A stretch of 64,000 nucleotides of DNA from Beta vulgaris subsp. vulgaris (Eukaryota; Streptophyta; Magnoliopsida; Caryophyllales; Amaranthaceae). The notes below the pieces were generated by a model, which worked only from the letters and a program-made list of their open reading frames with translations, was not told the origin of the DNA and did no database searches. The stretch is from positions 11,351,625 through 11,415,624 of the forward strand of contig NC_079207.1 in assembly GCF_026745355.1 (NCBI RefSeq), in the 5' to 3' direction. Of the stretch, positions 47,621 to 60,103 are shown one piece after another. Position 1 is the first letter of the stretch, and the number at the start of each line of letters is the position of its first letter. The position numbers and the translations under genes were made by a program.

Positions 47621-48823
47621 ATGGCTGAAATCAGTTCGAATTCTAATGATAATGTTGTTAATCAACCTCAGAAATCTCAATCTTCTTCTGTTCTAGGCTA
47701 TACAGACAAATACTTCTTAGGATCAGGAGATCAACCTGATAAACATTTGGCATCACATAAGTTTAATGCAGATAACTTCTTAACTTGGAATCCATCCATT
47801 CGTTTGGCTCTTGGAGCTAAAAATAAACTGAGTTTCATTGATGGAACCACTAAAAGACCTTGATATGAGTCTGCAGAACTGCACAAATGGCTCAGAAATG
47901 ATTACAAGATTCAGTCATGGTTGATGAACTTTATGGAGAAGGTTATTGCTGAAGGATTTCTTCTACAACAGTCTGCACATCAATTGTATGAAGAAATTAT
48001 TGAAAGGTATGGTCAATCTAATGCACCACAACTCTTTGAATTACATAAACTATTATCTTCCATTGAACAATGTTCAGATTCAATTGTTCAATATTACTCC
48101 AAATTGAAACGAATTTGGGATGAAATTCAGTTATTAGATGGCTATCCTGAATGTGAATGTGGTGCATTAGCTAATTGTTCATGTGGCATTGTAAAGAAGG
48201 TCATTGCTGCTGATCAAAAACAAAAGCTCATTCAATTTCTTGTTGGTTTAGATCGAGGTTATGATAGTGTTACTACTAATATTTTGAGTATGGATCCACT
48301 TCCAAATGTTAATAGAGCCTACTATATGTTGCTTCAAGTTGAAAGACAGAATAGATTGAATTTGCAACATGAAACTTCTACTCAAACCAGTGCATTTTTG
48401 TTTGTGAAACAACCTTCTTTTCAAGGAGGTTCTCAAACTTTTCATCCTTCTTCTGGTATTAAGAGAGATGGAAAGAAGCCTAAATATGATAGAATATGTG
48501 ATTATTGTAAGAAAGTGGGACACACTATGGATAAATGTTTCAAGCTCTCTAGCAACTATCCAGAGTGGTTTCTTAACATGAAAAAAAAGACCACTGGAGG
48601 CAATACAAGCAATAAATGGCTGCTCATGTTATGGACAACAAGGACACTTATGTTGCTGATAATCCTTTGGACTATCCTACTTGTTCTGAAGTTCCAACTC
48701 CAGACAACAATGTTAATTCAGCCTTAGTTCAAGTTGTGTACAAAGAGATGATGAAGATGATGAAAACTCAGAGTTCTCAAAATGTTTCAGACATCAATTC
48801 CTCTGTGAATTTTGAAGGTATTA
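47621..48823 (+). pseudogene. Copia gag, truncated
   Basis: Starts MAEISSNSNDNVVNQ. Gag domains follow (YFLGSGDQPDKHLASHKFNA, LTWNPSIRLALGAKNKLSFI, then ERYGQSNAPQLFELHKLL and YYSKLKRIWDEI). The zinc knuckle CDYCKKVGHTMDKC is at about 48501-48542. Defects: a TGA at 47861 where the family has a sense codon, and a +/-1 frameshift near 48600 after which the frame resumes as AAHVMDNKDTYVADNP. The gag ends at a poly(T) that marks a LINE insertion; the rest of this copia is not found in the window. Similar in layout to the copia gag at 8474-9795 (CGALANCSC versus CGALNNCSC), so the two belong to related families. Confidence 0.88.
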
Positions 48824-51800
48824 TTTTTTTTGGTAAAATGTAAGGAATTTTATACCAAAAACAAGTAGCTAGTCCCACCAAATACAGAAAAACAACACAC
48901 CAGAACACTAGAAAAACAAAACAAACACAACCTAATTAACACCACCCGCACACATTATAAGGCACTCTACTAATTAGTACACAATTCACACATAACCTTA
49001 GTTTGCCTCTGTAGCTAATTTTTCCAGCCACTCAATATCTTCTCTGGACCATTTACTTGTCACCTGATGTTGCACCATGGAACATACAGTCCTCTGAATT
49101 CTTCTTACAGCAGCTTCACGACAAGGAACCTTGAGATTCCACACAACACTGTTCCTAGCCCTCCACACTTCATAAACAACTGCAGCCAAAGTAGCATAAC
49201 CAATCTTCTGCCTTCTTTTACTCCCATGATTTCTACCCCATTTCTTCCATTGTGTGTATACACGCTCAATTCCTGAGCTCCTTATGCCTAACCACTGCAT
49301 AAGGCCATGACATACCATCTTGCTAAAAGGGCATCTAAAAAACAGATGATGGCAGTCTTTAGTACCTTGATTACACAAGGCACAATTACAATCACTGCTG
49401 ACTCCTATAGCCACCAACTTGTCTCTAGTTCTTAGCTTTCCTTTAGCAGCCATACATGATATGAGTGAGTGTTTAGGAACATTGAATGAGTTCCAAACCT
49501 ATTTGTGCCATATAACTTTCTCTCTTTCTGGGTGCAACCAATGATAACCTGCCTTAATTGTGTATTTTTCCTCAAAGTTTAGCCATCTGTTCCCTGTATA
49601 GGCCTGGCTCATCAGCTCCTTAACTTTACAGATATTCTTCCAGCATCAGCTAGCATTCACTGGAGCTCTATACTCCCACCATGTTGCCTCCTTAATATAC
49701 AATGAATGAATCCACTTGATCCACAACAAATCAGCTTTATTAGTTATTTGCCATACATACTTCCCAATAGCTGCTACATTCCAACTTATGCACTCCCTAA
49801 TACCTAAACCTCCTGTATTTTTAGCATAGCACACATCCTTCCAGGCTATAGGAGGAGGCTTAGAAGAATACACCTTTGCTTCCCATAAGTATGCCCTGCA
49901 TATCCTTATTATTGCCTCTTGAACACTTTTAGGCAATAAAAACACTTGAGCCCAGTAAGTGTGCAAGTTCATTAGCACTGCATTTATCAATGTCACTCTC
50001 CCAGCATATGATAAGTGTCTGAAGCTCATGCAAACAAGTCTCTTCGAGATCTTATCCACCAACACTTCACAATATGCTTTAGAAATTCTTTTTGAGGTGA
50101 TAGGCACCCCTAGGTATCTGAATAGGAAAGACCCTCTTTGAAACCCAGTAACTTGAAGAATTCTCTGCTGAACTTCCTCCTTCACATTGCCAAAATAGAC
50201 TGCTGTTTTTTTCTTAGCTAGCACACAATCCAGATGTAACTGAAAAGGTCTTTAGAACTCTCTTCATCATGATTGCAGATTGAATCACTCCTTTGCAGAA
50301 AAGCATCAAGTCATTTGCAAATATCAGGTGTGTAAGCTTCAACTCATAACATCTATAATGGAATTCAAATTTTGCCTTCTTCTGCATTTTATTCATCAGT
50401 CTTCAAAAGTATTCCATAGCAACGACAAACAGTAGAGGGGAAGTAGGATCCCCTTGCCTCACCCCTCTCTTTCCTTGAAAGAAACCACACAGCTTCCCAT
50501 AGATGGTCAATGAATAACTAGGGGTAGTCACACATAACATAACACATTTGACAAATTTTTCAGGGAACTTCAAACCAATCAACATTTCTCTAATGAATTC
50601 CCAATCAAGAGAATCAAAAGCTTTGAGTAGATCAACTTTCATAGTGCATCTAGCAGGTTTAGACTTTCTTTCATAATGTCTTAACATATCCTGACATATG
50701 AATATATTATGAAAAGTTACTCTTTGCTCCACAAAAGCACTCTGAACTGGCTCAATAATATCTGGCAGTACCTTCTTCAGCCCACTACACAACATTTTTC
50801 ATATGATTTTATATAGGACATTGTAACAGGCTATAGGCCTAAATTGTGTGACATCCTGAGGTTGTTCACATTTAGGGATCAGGCAGAGAGTAGTGTTGTT
50901 TACTTGCCTTAAAATCTTCCCAGCTAGAGTTGAAAAAATCCAGAATAGCCCCAGTGATGTCCTGTCCTATAATAATACTCCATGACTTCTTAAAGAAATT
51001 ACTAGAGTATCCATCAGGGCCAGGATCCTTGTTATCTTTAATTTCATACAACGCTTGCTTTACATCCTCACAGCTAAAAGGATGACATAAGAAGTCTTGC
51101 TGTCTTGTACACAATTTCACTCCTTCATTCAAGACACTAGAGATTACCTTCTTCCTATTAAGTAAAGCATTGCCTAACAACCCTTCATAAAACACCATAA
51201 AAGCATGCTCTATTTGATCTTGATTTTCAGCCCATACACCACTCCTGTCTTTCACTCTGTAAATATGATTTTGACCCCTTCTTCTTCTCAGACATGCATG
51301 AAAATATGCAGTATTAGAGTCACCACCCTTCAAAACCAATCACACTTAAATTTATGGTGAAGGAATGACATTTAGCCTGGTTCAGTTCCAGATATCTCTT
51401 CCTAGCTTCATTTTCAATAGCTTGCAGCTCAAAATTTCTCAGGTCTGAATGCAATTGCTTTTGAATTGTTAGTAGCTTCTTATAGGCCAGATCTGCTTCA
51501 TTCTCTATATTAGAGAACTTACTTTTGTTAAGCATTTTCAACTCACCTTTAATCTCCATCAATTTCTTAACAACTTGAAACATAGCATAGCCTGTAACTT
51601 GCTTTTGCCAACCTCTCACCACTATGGAATCAAACTCCCCTGCTTGAGTCCACATATTGAAAAATCTGAACGTCTTAGGAGTACCTCCATGGTGGCCTTC
51701 TAACTGAATTATACAAGGAGAGTGGTTAGAGATACTCTCTGGAAGAAAATTTGCCATTGATCCCACAAATTTTACGAGCCAAGCATCATTAACAAACACT

Positions 51801-52400
51801 CTATCTATCTTGGAGTACACATTCTCCTCCCCCTCTTGTTTATTAGACCAAGTGAAGAAGGGGCCCACACTCCAAGTCTTGCACCTCACACTCTCTCAAA
51901 CACCTTCTTATCCCTTCCACTTCTTGTATTGTCACAGTAGAACCCACTCTTTAATTGAAGTTAACCACATTATTGAAGTTTCCACAAATTACCCAAGGAT
52001 CCCTACTAATCTTCAATCTCCTTAAATCCTCCCACATAAGCACTCTATCTGCAAGGTCATTTGAGCAGTAGACCATAGTCAAGTAAAAACATCTACCAGT
52101 CCCCTTATGAGTTACCTTACTATGAATATACTGAGCTCTACATTCCACTACCTCCACATCAAATTTATTATGAAGCCATATCAACCAGATTCTACCACCT
52201 TGATGATAAGAATAATTAGCCACAATACTCCAGTTAGACACACTCTAGGGTAAACCTTATCCACATTCTTTGGTTCAACCTTAGTTTATAGGAGACCAAA
52301 CAGCTCACACTTATGATGACTTAGAAGGGTTCTAACATCACCATGTTTGTTTAAGCTGTTCAGTCCCCTTATATTCCGAAACCCCACTCTATCCATTAGG
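48824..52400 (-). pseudogene. L1-type LINE, endonuclease to zf-RVT (broken)
   Basis: A poly(T) at 48824-48831 is the 3' tail. Reading the minus strand from 52396: MDRVGFRNIRGLNSLNKHGD opens the endonuclease domain. WVICGNFNNVVN (where families have GDFN) is at about 51960. The linker, RT start (FKASKQHYSLPDP), DLLKAFDSLDW and RQGDPTSPLLFV (50403-50795) follow. LIFANDLMLFCKG (50300) replaces the catalytic FADD with FAND. RYLGVPITSKR, the YLW box, and a zf-RVT CALCNQGTKDCHHLFFRCPFS (about 49350) end the ORF. The endonuclease Asp and RT Asp changes, several stops and frameshifts show it is inactive. It is nearly full length, unlike the other three LINEs here. Confidence 0.9.
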
Positions 52401-52469
52401 GTCCAAGTTAGAAACCTGAGTACCCTGCACACATATCCCCTCCAGAGAGCAGGAACAGATGGCAAGGTA

Positions 52470-54920
52470 GAAGTATATGATATCTCACATGAATTATGTG
52501 CAATTCCTTGGTCAAAAAGCCAAAACCAGATGGCTTAATGAAGGGGATGATAATACGAGGTTGTTTCATCAAAGTGTGAAGGCTAGAAGAATTCAAAATA
52601 GGATCAACACTATTAGAAGAGAAGATGGTACATGGACAAATAATTCAAGTGAAGTGGCTGATGCTTTCCTAGAATTCTACCATGGTTTGCTTGGTTATGA
52701 AGGACAGGTTAGAAGAGTGGAGGGAGCAATTATAGATAAGGGGAAGGTTTTGAATGCAACACAGCAGCAAGCTTTGGATCTTAACTTTAATGCTGAAGAT
52801 ATTAAGGCAGCTCTCTTCTCCATACCTGATGACAAATCACCAGGGTTAGATGGCTATTCCAGCTGTTTCTTCAAGAAAACCTGGAGCATTGTCGGTAGTG
52901 ATTTGGTAGCAGCTGTGCATTACTTTTTCAGGAGTGATAAGATGCTTACGGAAATCAATGTTACAACCATAACCTTGATACCTAAGACCAATTGCCCTGC
53001 TTCAGTGGGGGATTTTAGGCCTATAGCCTGCTGCTCTGTGTTATACAAAGTAATCACAAAGTTGATATGTACTAAGCTGAGTGGTGTGCTGCTAGGTATT
53101 GTCTCTCAAACACAAGGTGCTTTTATTAATGGTAGGCATATAATAAGCAATATATTACTATGCCAGGATTTAGTGAAGAGATTTGGGAGACAAAATAATC
53201 AAGTCAAAGGCTTATTAATGAAAGTTGATTTAAAGAAAGCCTATGACTCAGTGGAGTGGAGTTTTTTCCATGAGTTATTAATGGCTATGCAGTTCCCTGA
53301 GCAGTTTATCAAATGTGTAATGGAGTGTATCACAACTCCTAAATTTACACTTCTTATAAATGGGAGCACATAGGGTTTTTTTCAGCCAAAAGGTGGCTTA
53401 GACAAGGAGACCCTATGTCTCCTTTGATTTTTGTATGGATTATCTCACAAGAATACTAGCATATATAGGTGAGTTGGATGAGTTCAAGTACTTCATTGGG
53501 TGTAAAAGCTTAAAGGTGAATCATCTAAGCTTTGCTGATGATTTGCTTTTGTTTTGTAAATGAGAGGCTAAGTCAGCTTATTTGTTGTTACAAGGGCTTG
53601 AACTGTTCAATGAAACCTCAGGCTTCACAGCTAATAAAACTAAATTTGCCATATACTGCACTGCCATGGATGCTATTGATGTGACTAGAGTAGAGTAGTT
53701 TTTTGGATTCACAAGGAAAGGCTTACCTTTTAGGTACCTGGGAGTACCTATAAGTTCAAGGAAGTTAAGAGCAGCTGACTGTGATTTGTTGGTGGCCAAG
53801 ATGACTAGTAGAATAAGAACATGGAGCACTAGAAATCTCTCATATGCTGGCAGGGCATAACTTGTTTATTCAGTTTTGCTTAGTATTCACAGCTATTGGG
53901 CCCAAATATTCTTGCTGCCAAGTGTTGTCATGAGAAAGATTAACTCAATATGCAGGAGTTATCTTTGGAATGGAACTACAAATGAAGACAAGAATGGGTA
54001 TGTTAAATGGGAAAGTGTTTGCAGGCCTAAGAAAGAAGGTGGTTTGGGATTTCGAAATATTACTCTATGGAATAAAGCTGCCATAGGTAAGCTTATATGG
54101 CATATTGGCTGTCAAAAGGATGATCTTTGGGTTAAATGGGTGCATACCATATATGTGAAGAATGGGAATTGGTGGGATTTTCAGGCTCCATCAAGTGCTA
54201 GTTGGGTGATAAAATACCTTTGCAAGGTAAAAAATGAGTTGATTCAGGTTGGAATGTCACAATGGACTATGAATCACATATACTCTACAAAAAAAATTCA
54301 TGATACACTGGTGGAAGACAGACCTACAGCATAGTGGATACAAGGTGTTTGGAATAGGATGAACATTCCTAAACACAAGTTCATCTTATGGCTGGGGGTC
54401 CAGAATAGACTGAAGACTAAGGATTAGTTGTATAGATTCAATGTCTGCCCTGACAACTTATGCTGTTTGTGTGGAATGCAGAAGAAACTCACCATCACAT
54501 ATTCTTTGACTGTGAGTTTAGCTAGCAGGTGCTAAGAGGTCTGCTTATTTGGATTGGCATACCTATTATGAGAAGAAGGAATCTGATCCAATGGATTAGC
54601 TGGACTAGAAGAAGCTATACAGGAACCAAGGTGAGGAAACAAGTGATGTATGATGTACTGGCAGCCGCTGTCTACCGCATCTGGATAGCAAGAAATGAGG
54701 CTTTGTGGCATGACAAAGTTAGTAGAATTGATTGTGTAATTAAGAATATAAGATGTATAGTTGCAAATAGAATTCAATCTTGTTCTTCAACTAAGTGGTG
54801 TAGTAGGGACTATGCTTGGATAGAAAATCTGTAAAGGAGTTTTAGGGGTGTATTAGGCTTGCTCGCCGGTGTGATATTCTGTCCTTTGTATAGGATGTTG
54901 GGTGTATATGTTTGTTTTTT
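52470..54920 (+). pseudogene. L1-type LINE, 5'-truncated, plus strand
   Basis: Starts within the linker (YVQFLGQKAKTRWLNEGDDNTRLFHQSVKARR). RT motifs follow: DDKSPGLDGYSSCFFKKTW, VTTITLIPKTN, FRPIACCSVLYKVITKLI, TQGAFINGRHI, MKVDLKKAYDSVEW. After a TAG and frameshift (53371-53400) comes FADDLLLFCK (53529), then RYLGVPISSRK, SIHSYWAQIF, CRSYLW and GGLGFRNITLWNKAAIGK. The zf-RVT tail is CPDNLCCLCGMQ and VYRIWIARNEALW, ending at 54834. The endonuclease domain is absent. It is head to head with the LINE at 48824-52400. Catalytic FADD is intact, but stops and frameshifts disable it. Confidence 0.9.
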
Positions 54921-54929
54921 GGGAAATAT

Positions 54930-55580
54930 ATTACTTACCAATTTTATTTTATTTTTCTTTAGGTTTCAACACTCTATTTTTTTTCCTTTTTTTTTCTCTT
55001 TTTCATTATTTTAGAGCTCTATTTTTCTATTGTTTTAGGTTTTTTATTTTCAGTTTTAATTTTTTTTTAATATTTTTTTTTGTAATTAGTCATTGTAAGT
55101 AAAATTTAAGTTGCCATAAGTTTTGATAGACAAACATTTGAGATGTTATATCCATAGAACTTGTCACTTGAAAAGTCACTCATTCAATTGTTTAATACTG
55201 GGAAGATTATACTTAGAACATGCTACTTTTATTATAGCATATTTTGATTTTCAAATTTAATTACAATAATTTATTTTTTACCTACACCTGTACCCATTGC
55301 TGTGGTTTCTGATGAAAACCGCAGCAATATGCTTATTATTTATTATAAAATAGAGTATATTGCTGCGGTTTGCCCTAAAAACCGCAGCAACATACTCAAA
55401 TTTTCGTATATAAAATAAATATATTGCTGCGATTTTCTCTAGAAACCGCAGGAGTATTTTAACATATTGCTGCAGTTAATATAATAATTACCTATTGCTG
55501 CCCCCTTAATTGTTGCGCGATCAAAACCGCCGCAATAGGCCACTTAATGACCGCAGCAATAAGCATTTGTTCTACTAGTG
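54930..55580. mobile_element. CACTA remnant, GCTGCGG family (right end only)
   Basis: The right end AGCATTTGTTCTACTAGTG (55580) and the GCTGCGG array (55298-55560) match the right end of the CACTA at 33557-46547. The AT-rich DNA from about 54930 resembles its interior at 34900-35230 (TGTAATTAGTCATT). The left terminus is missing. The three bases after the end are ACA. Confidence 0.8.
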
Positions 55581-55780
55581 ACAATTATAAAAGAAAATGG
55601 GTAATAGTTGAGCTCTCTCTTGTGAATTTTTCCAAATAATTATTGTTTTAAATTGATAGTTATAGTTTAATTTTGGGTTAGTAATTATAGTTTTAGGGTT
55701 GACGTATATGCTATTCTGGTTAATATTATGATTTTGGGTTGATAATTTTGTCTTTGTGTAAAATGGTTATTAGTTGTGGT
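55581..55780. other. Unassigned AT-rich DNA with TTTTGGGTT motifs
   Basis: Repeats of AGTTATAGTTT and TTTTGGGTTRATA continue at 56391-56600 on the far side of the hAT MITE. No gene. Confidence 0.5.
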
Positions 55781-56390
55781 TAGGGATGGCAATGGGGCGG
55801 GTCTGGGTCGGGTCCACCTGGACCCAGACCCAGACCTAGACCCGTTTATTTTTCACAGACACAGACCCGCCCAGAACCCGTTGGGTCTAAATTTTTCAGA
55901 CCCAGACCCGCTGGGTCTAGCGGGTCCATGGGTCCTTACTGGGTCCTAAATGGGTCCTTCTTAGTTTTAAGTTTTCATCACATTTTTAAATATATGTAAT
56001 TAAAAATTTTCCTCCTAATATATATAGGTTCTTGTATCCATGGTTAAAACATTCTCTAAATAAAATTTTAAGAATTAACTGATAAAATATTAAAATGTTA
56101 CAACTTATAAAGTTACATGTCTTACTGGAGTTACAACACTAACGAGTTCACAAAATCACAACTCATAAAATTTTAGAGTTTAGGTAAAAAAAAAATTTCT
56201 AATATGTAAATGGGTCCGCGGGGAGGGTCTGGGTCTAGCATATGTGGACCCGGACCAGACCCGACCCACGCTCTTCGGGACCCGGACCCGACCCGGACCC
56301 ATTGGGTCTAAAATTTCTGGACCCAGACCCTTATAAATCGGTCGGGTCCTAGCGGGTCGGGGTCGGGTCCAGGACCTATTGCCATCCCTA
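55781..56390. mobile_element. hAT-type MITE
   Basis: 610 bp, TAGGGATGGCAATGGG to CTATTGCCATCCCTA, with a perfect 8-bp duplication GTTGTGGT (55773-55780, 56391-56398). Subterminal GGGTC/GACCC motifs are dense. Non-coding. Confidence 0.93.
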
Positions 56391-56849
56391 GTTGTGGTTT
56401 TCGAGTTAATAGTTGTAGTGTAGGCTAATAAGTTTCGATTTAAGAGTTGTTTTTGTGTTAATATATAGTTGGTATATTAGTTTATCCTATAGTTTTGGGA
56501 TGTTAGTTATAATTATCTAGAAAGCCATTATGATTTTTGGGTTAAAAGTTATAGCCAGTCAATAATTATGATTTTTGTCTTAATTAATTAGTTAAAGCAT
56601 GTAACTATTAGATGGAATGTTTTTTTGTTAAGCTTAACTAATCGGTCTAACGTTAAGCTTAATGTCATACTATCTTTTTGAATATTTTTGTGAAATAGTA
56701 TATGCTTGAGCCATTTTTTTAGTACTTGGAATATTTCGATCTCGTTTTAGGAAATTTTCTATTATTTGTAATATTAATATTTTTTACAATATATTATCTC
56801 TTTCTCTTTCCAAGCACATGACTAATATTGGTATTCTTTTATTATCCAT
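56391..56849. other. Unassigned AT-rich DNA
   Basis: Same low-complexity TTTTGGGTTA-type sequence as 55581-55780; nothing else seen. Confidence 0.5.
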
Positions 56850-58307
56850 CACTAGGGGAAAAAACATAAAGGGCTGCGCAGGAAGGGCTGCGCTTTTCGT
56901 AAAAGCGCAGCCCTACTAAGAAGAAGGGCTGCGCTTCTTAAAAAAGGCGCAGCCCTTCACTAGTAGGGCTGCGCTTTTTCAAAAAGCGCAGCCCTTCTGT
57001 AGGTAAGAAGGGCTGCGCCTTTTTGAAAAGCGCAGCCCTACTAAGTGAAGGGCTGCGCTTTAAAAAAAGCGCAGCCCTTCTGCTTAGTAGGGCTGCGCTT
57101 TTTTAAAAAAGCGCAGCCCTTCCTGAAAAATTTTGAAATTTCGGAATCGCGCGTTTTGAAATATTGAGCGGGGATTTGTCAAATATATTATCCCTCATTC
57201 TCTCTCCTCTCTCACGTCCCTCATTATTCCTTTCCTCCTTATCTCTCACCCTCTCTTCTCTCTCATCTTCTCTTCTCTCTCAAAAACTCCCATAAACATT
57301 TGTCTCAAAACCCATTTTAAGTTTTTCCGATTTGCACTAAACATGACGACGGAGTCCGATTGCCTATTGTGATACCTTTTCGGAAGCGGAACGAGCCAAC
57401 AAGTCAAACTCACTGCTTTGCGGTGATGTTTAGGCTTTTTAAGCCATCCGAGTTCGTTTAAGCCTCCAAATAGCCATTTTAAGTTTTTCCGAATTTTTTT
57501 TTCCTTTAAATTATGTATTTGGGTTTTGTTTTATGTATTTAAACATTATTAGGTTGTAGTTCTTGTATTTTTTCAGATCTATAATGTTCTTGTATACTTC
57601 TCTTTGTTTATATGTTTTGATTAATGTTCTTGTATACTTCTCTTTGTTTTGATTAATGTTCTTGCTTGTATACTTCTCTTTGTTTTGATTAATGTTCTTG
57701 TATACTTCTCTTTGTTTTGAATGTTATTCTTGTATACTTCTCTTTGTTTATTTTGATTAATGTTATTCTTGTATACTTCTCTTTGTTTATTTTGATTAAT
57801 GTTATTCTTGTATACTTCTCTTTGTTTATTTTGATTAATGTTCTTGTATACTTCTTGTATACTTATTGTATACTTCTCTTTGTATATTAGTTTTTGTTCC
57901 TTTTTTTCATTTTCGTTTCATTCTTTTTATTGTTTTGGGTTTAGTATTTTCGTTTCGTTTCTCTTCTCTTCTGTTTAATTTCAGAAAATGTGAGATTATG
58001 AGTAAAAAAATGACAAAAAAAAAAAAAAATTTTTTTTTTTTTTTGGTAGGAAGGGCTGCGCTAGTTAGGAAAAAGCGCAGCCCTTCTAGCCCAGAAGGGC
58101 TGCGCTTTTTCCTAACTAGCGCAGCCCTTCTGGGCTAGAAGGGCTGCGCTTTTTCCTAACTAGCGCAGCCCTTCTAGCTTAAGGGCTGCGCTTTTCTAGC
58201 GCAGCCCTACTTAAAAAGTGAAGGGCTGCTACTGAAAGGGCTGCTGTCAAAAAGCGCAGCCCTACATGCCTTTTGAAGCGCAGCCCTTCTTCATTTTTCC
58301 ACTAGTG
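56850..58307. mobile_element. Non-autonomous CACTA, AAGGGCTGCGCTTTT family
   Basis: CACTAGGGGAAAAAAC (56850) to TTTTTCCACTAGTG (58307), with target duplication CAT (56847-56849, 58308-58310). Subterminal arrays of AAGGGCTGCGCTTTT in alternating orientation lie at 56873-57122 and 58052-58290, pairing as hairpins. The interior has a CT-rich leader-like stretch (57180-57300). No transposase. Confidence 0.93.
57590..57880 (+). repeat. Tandem TTCTTGTATACTTCTCTTTG minisatellite
   Basis: About nine units of 29-48 bp differing by TTGATTAATG and TTAT insertions. Confidence 0.9.
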
Positions 58308-58706
58308 CATTTTTGTCTCAATTCTCTTCTTGATTCTTATGCACAATTCAAAATTACGAGTAGTAAAAACGGTGAAAGTATATACAAAGATTCATTCTCA
58401 CACTGAATACTTCTTGATTTTTCCTCCAACTCTAAATAAGAAGAAAAAAACAAAAGGATCGGAGTATACTTTGGGGATTATGCATGAAAGGGTTGTGGTC
58501 TTCACTCTTGTGGATGGGACAAATAAAAAATGGGCTCACAGATTATACCCATATACTGATAGTCTGATATACGCACGCTGTTCTTTCCTTGGGAATAAAA
58601 CCTTGTTTTCGAGAATGACATATTTGTTTGTATGCATCATCTAGGTCATCGATGATTCCAGTATCTGTATCTTGTACGTACGTTGGCCATTAACCGACTA
58701 GTATTA
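58308..58706. other. Unassigned DNA with a short coding-like frame
   Basis: A 104-codon plus frame (58330-58644) contains RVVVFTLVDGTNKKWAHRLY, but no family or start context supports a gene. Confidence 0.3.
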
Positions 58707-59079
58707 GAGCATAGACAATAGTTGATTAAAAAATTAGAATCATTAATTATTTTAATATTTTCTCTTTTTCCACCTCACTTATAATCTATCATTAATTTTT
58801 ATGCTTTTTTTACCCACAATGAATTATCTACAATTTTGGTTTTTCTAACCATTGGATTGTTTTTCTTAATGCTATTAAATTGTTGTCAACTCATTATGCA
58901 TGGGGCCTACCAATTATTCTCTTTCATAATTTAACTACGATCCAACAATGATCAGATCATTGTAATGATATGATTATCCTTCTCCCTCTCCTATTTTTTT
59001 TGTCTCTCATAATTCTTTATAATATTTTTCTCCTTCTCTCCTCATGATCTAGCTTGTAGATCATTCAATGGGCTCACTC
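58707..59079. mobile_element. Tourist-like MITE (candidate)
   Basis: 373 bp starting GAGCATAGACAATAG; the right end inverts to GAGTGAGCCCATTG. TTA is present on both sides (58704-58706, 59080-59082), the PIF/Harbinger target pattern. The termini match only partly. Confidence 0.45.
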
Positions 59080-59138
59080 TTAGGTACAAGGAGTTACGTA
59101 CTTTGACCACTAGCCGACCAATAATAGTAATAATAATA

Positions 59139-59384
59139 CTCCCTCCGTCCCAATTTAGTTGTTACAATTGCTTTTTTACAGTTTACGAGATGCAACTTCA
59201 AACACCAATATCTTGAGTTATAAAATTATAAAATTATTTATTTCGAAAATACAAATTGGGACGAATCAAACATGATCCAACATCATTATGCTTTTCTTAT
59301 GTATATGGAGTAAAAGATAGTCAAAGTTATGACGTTAATAGTGCCTACGGTAAAAATGTAGCAACTAAACTGGGACAGAGGGAG
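59139..59384. mobile_element. Stowaway MITE
   Basis: 246 bp. CTCCCTCCGTCCCAATTTAG pairs with ctaaactgggacagagggag. TA flanks at 59137-59138 and 59385-59386. Confidence 0.93.
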
Positions 59385-59449
59385 TAGTGTATTACTATAG
59401 ACAATTGTATTTCGATGAATATATTACTATAGACATTGTAATAGTAAAG

Positions 59450-59800
59450 AAAAGTAAAAAAATCTTTTAAAAGTTCAATTTTGCGAAAGAAGACTTTATA
59501 AAACAAATCAAAAACATAATTTTTTTGTAAGAAGAAACTATTTTCTTTTTTCGATGCGGTTTTTGAGATGCATAGGGGTGACCCTTCTATCTTTTTTTTA
59601 ACCCCTATTTCTATTAACTGTAATACCACCTTATGCATCTCAAAAAAACCACACTGAAAAATGAAAATAGTTTCATCTTAAAAAATATTAATTTATAACT
59701 TATTTTTACAAATAATATTTAAAAATGTTTTTTTTTTTTGCAAAATTGAATTTTAATTTTTTTTTGTAAAATTAAACTTTTAAAAAAGTTCTTTTTCACA
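59450..59800. mobile_element. Foldback (hairpin) MITE
   Basis: The left arm (TTTTAAAAGTTCAATTTTG ... GGTTTTTGAGATGCATA at 59463-59573) pairs with the right arm (TATGCATCTCAAAAAAACC ... AAACTTTTAAAA at 59631-59783). The loop is about 60 bp. The ends are AT-rich, so the boundary and superfamily are uncertain. Confidence 0.65.
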
Positions 59801-59837
59801 AATTTTCCGGATAAAAACAATATATATACTAATATAC

Positions 59838-60074
59838 AGTGCTTTGGATTCAGCTAGGATTCAAGTATATGTATCTTGTCAATATCTGTTGTCTGCAAGG
59901 CCACCTGATCATCACCTGGCACAGCAAATACTGCCGTGCATTAACAGATGCTATATCGCAGTCGGCAGTTCTTTTGATAAACGATCGATTGTTTACTCCA
60001 CTATGGCACTACATACCAAATATTTCTCTTTAGAGCGTAGATATATGCGTGGTGTGATTCAGTGCATTGTGTGA
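59838..60074 (+). pseudogene. Unidentified coding-like segment
   Basis: The frame MDSARIQVYVSCQYLLSARP runs on as PDHHLAQQILPCINRC and ALHTKYFSLERRYMRGVIQC to a stop at 60074. Base composition is richer in GC than its surroundings. It is flanked by MITEs and has no recognised family, start context or splice sites. Possibly an old exon fragment. Confidence 0.3.
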
Positions 60075-60103
60075 ATATCATAACATTTTTTTTCCACTAT
60101 AAC

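Noticed and set aside
54902..55102. Phe-rich ORF after the LINE
   Set aside because: Poly(T)-rich DNA within the CACTA remnant.
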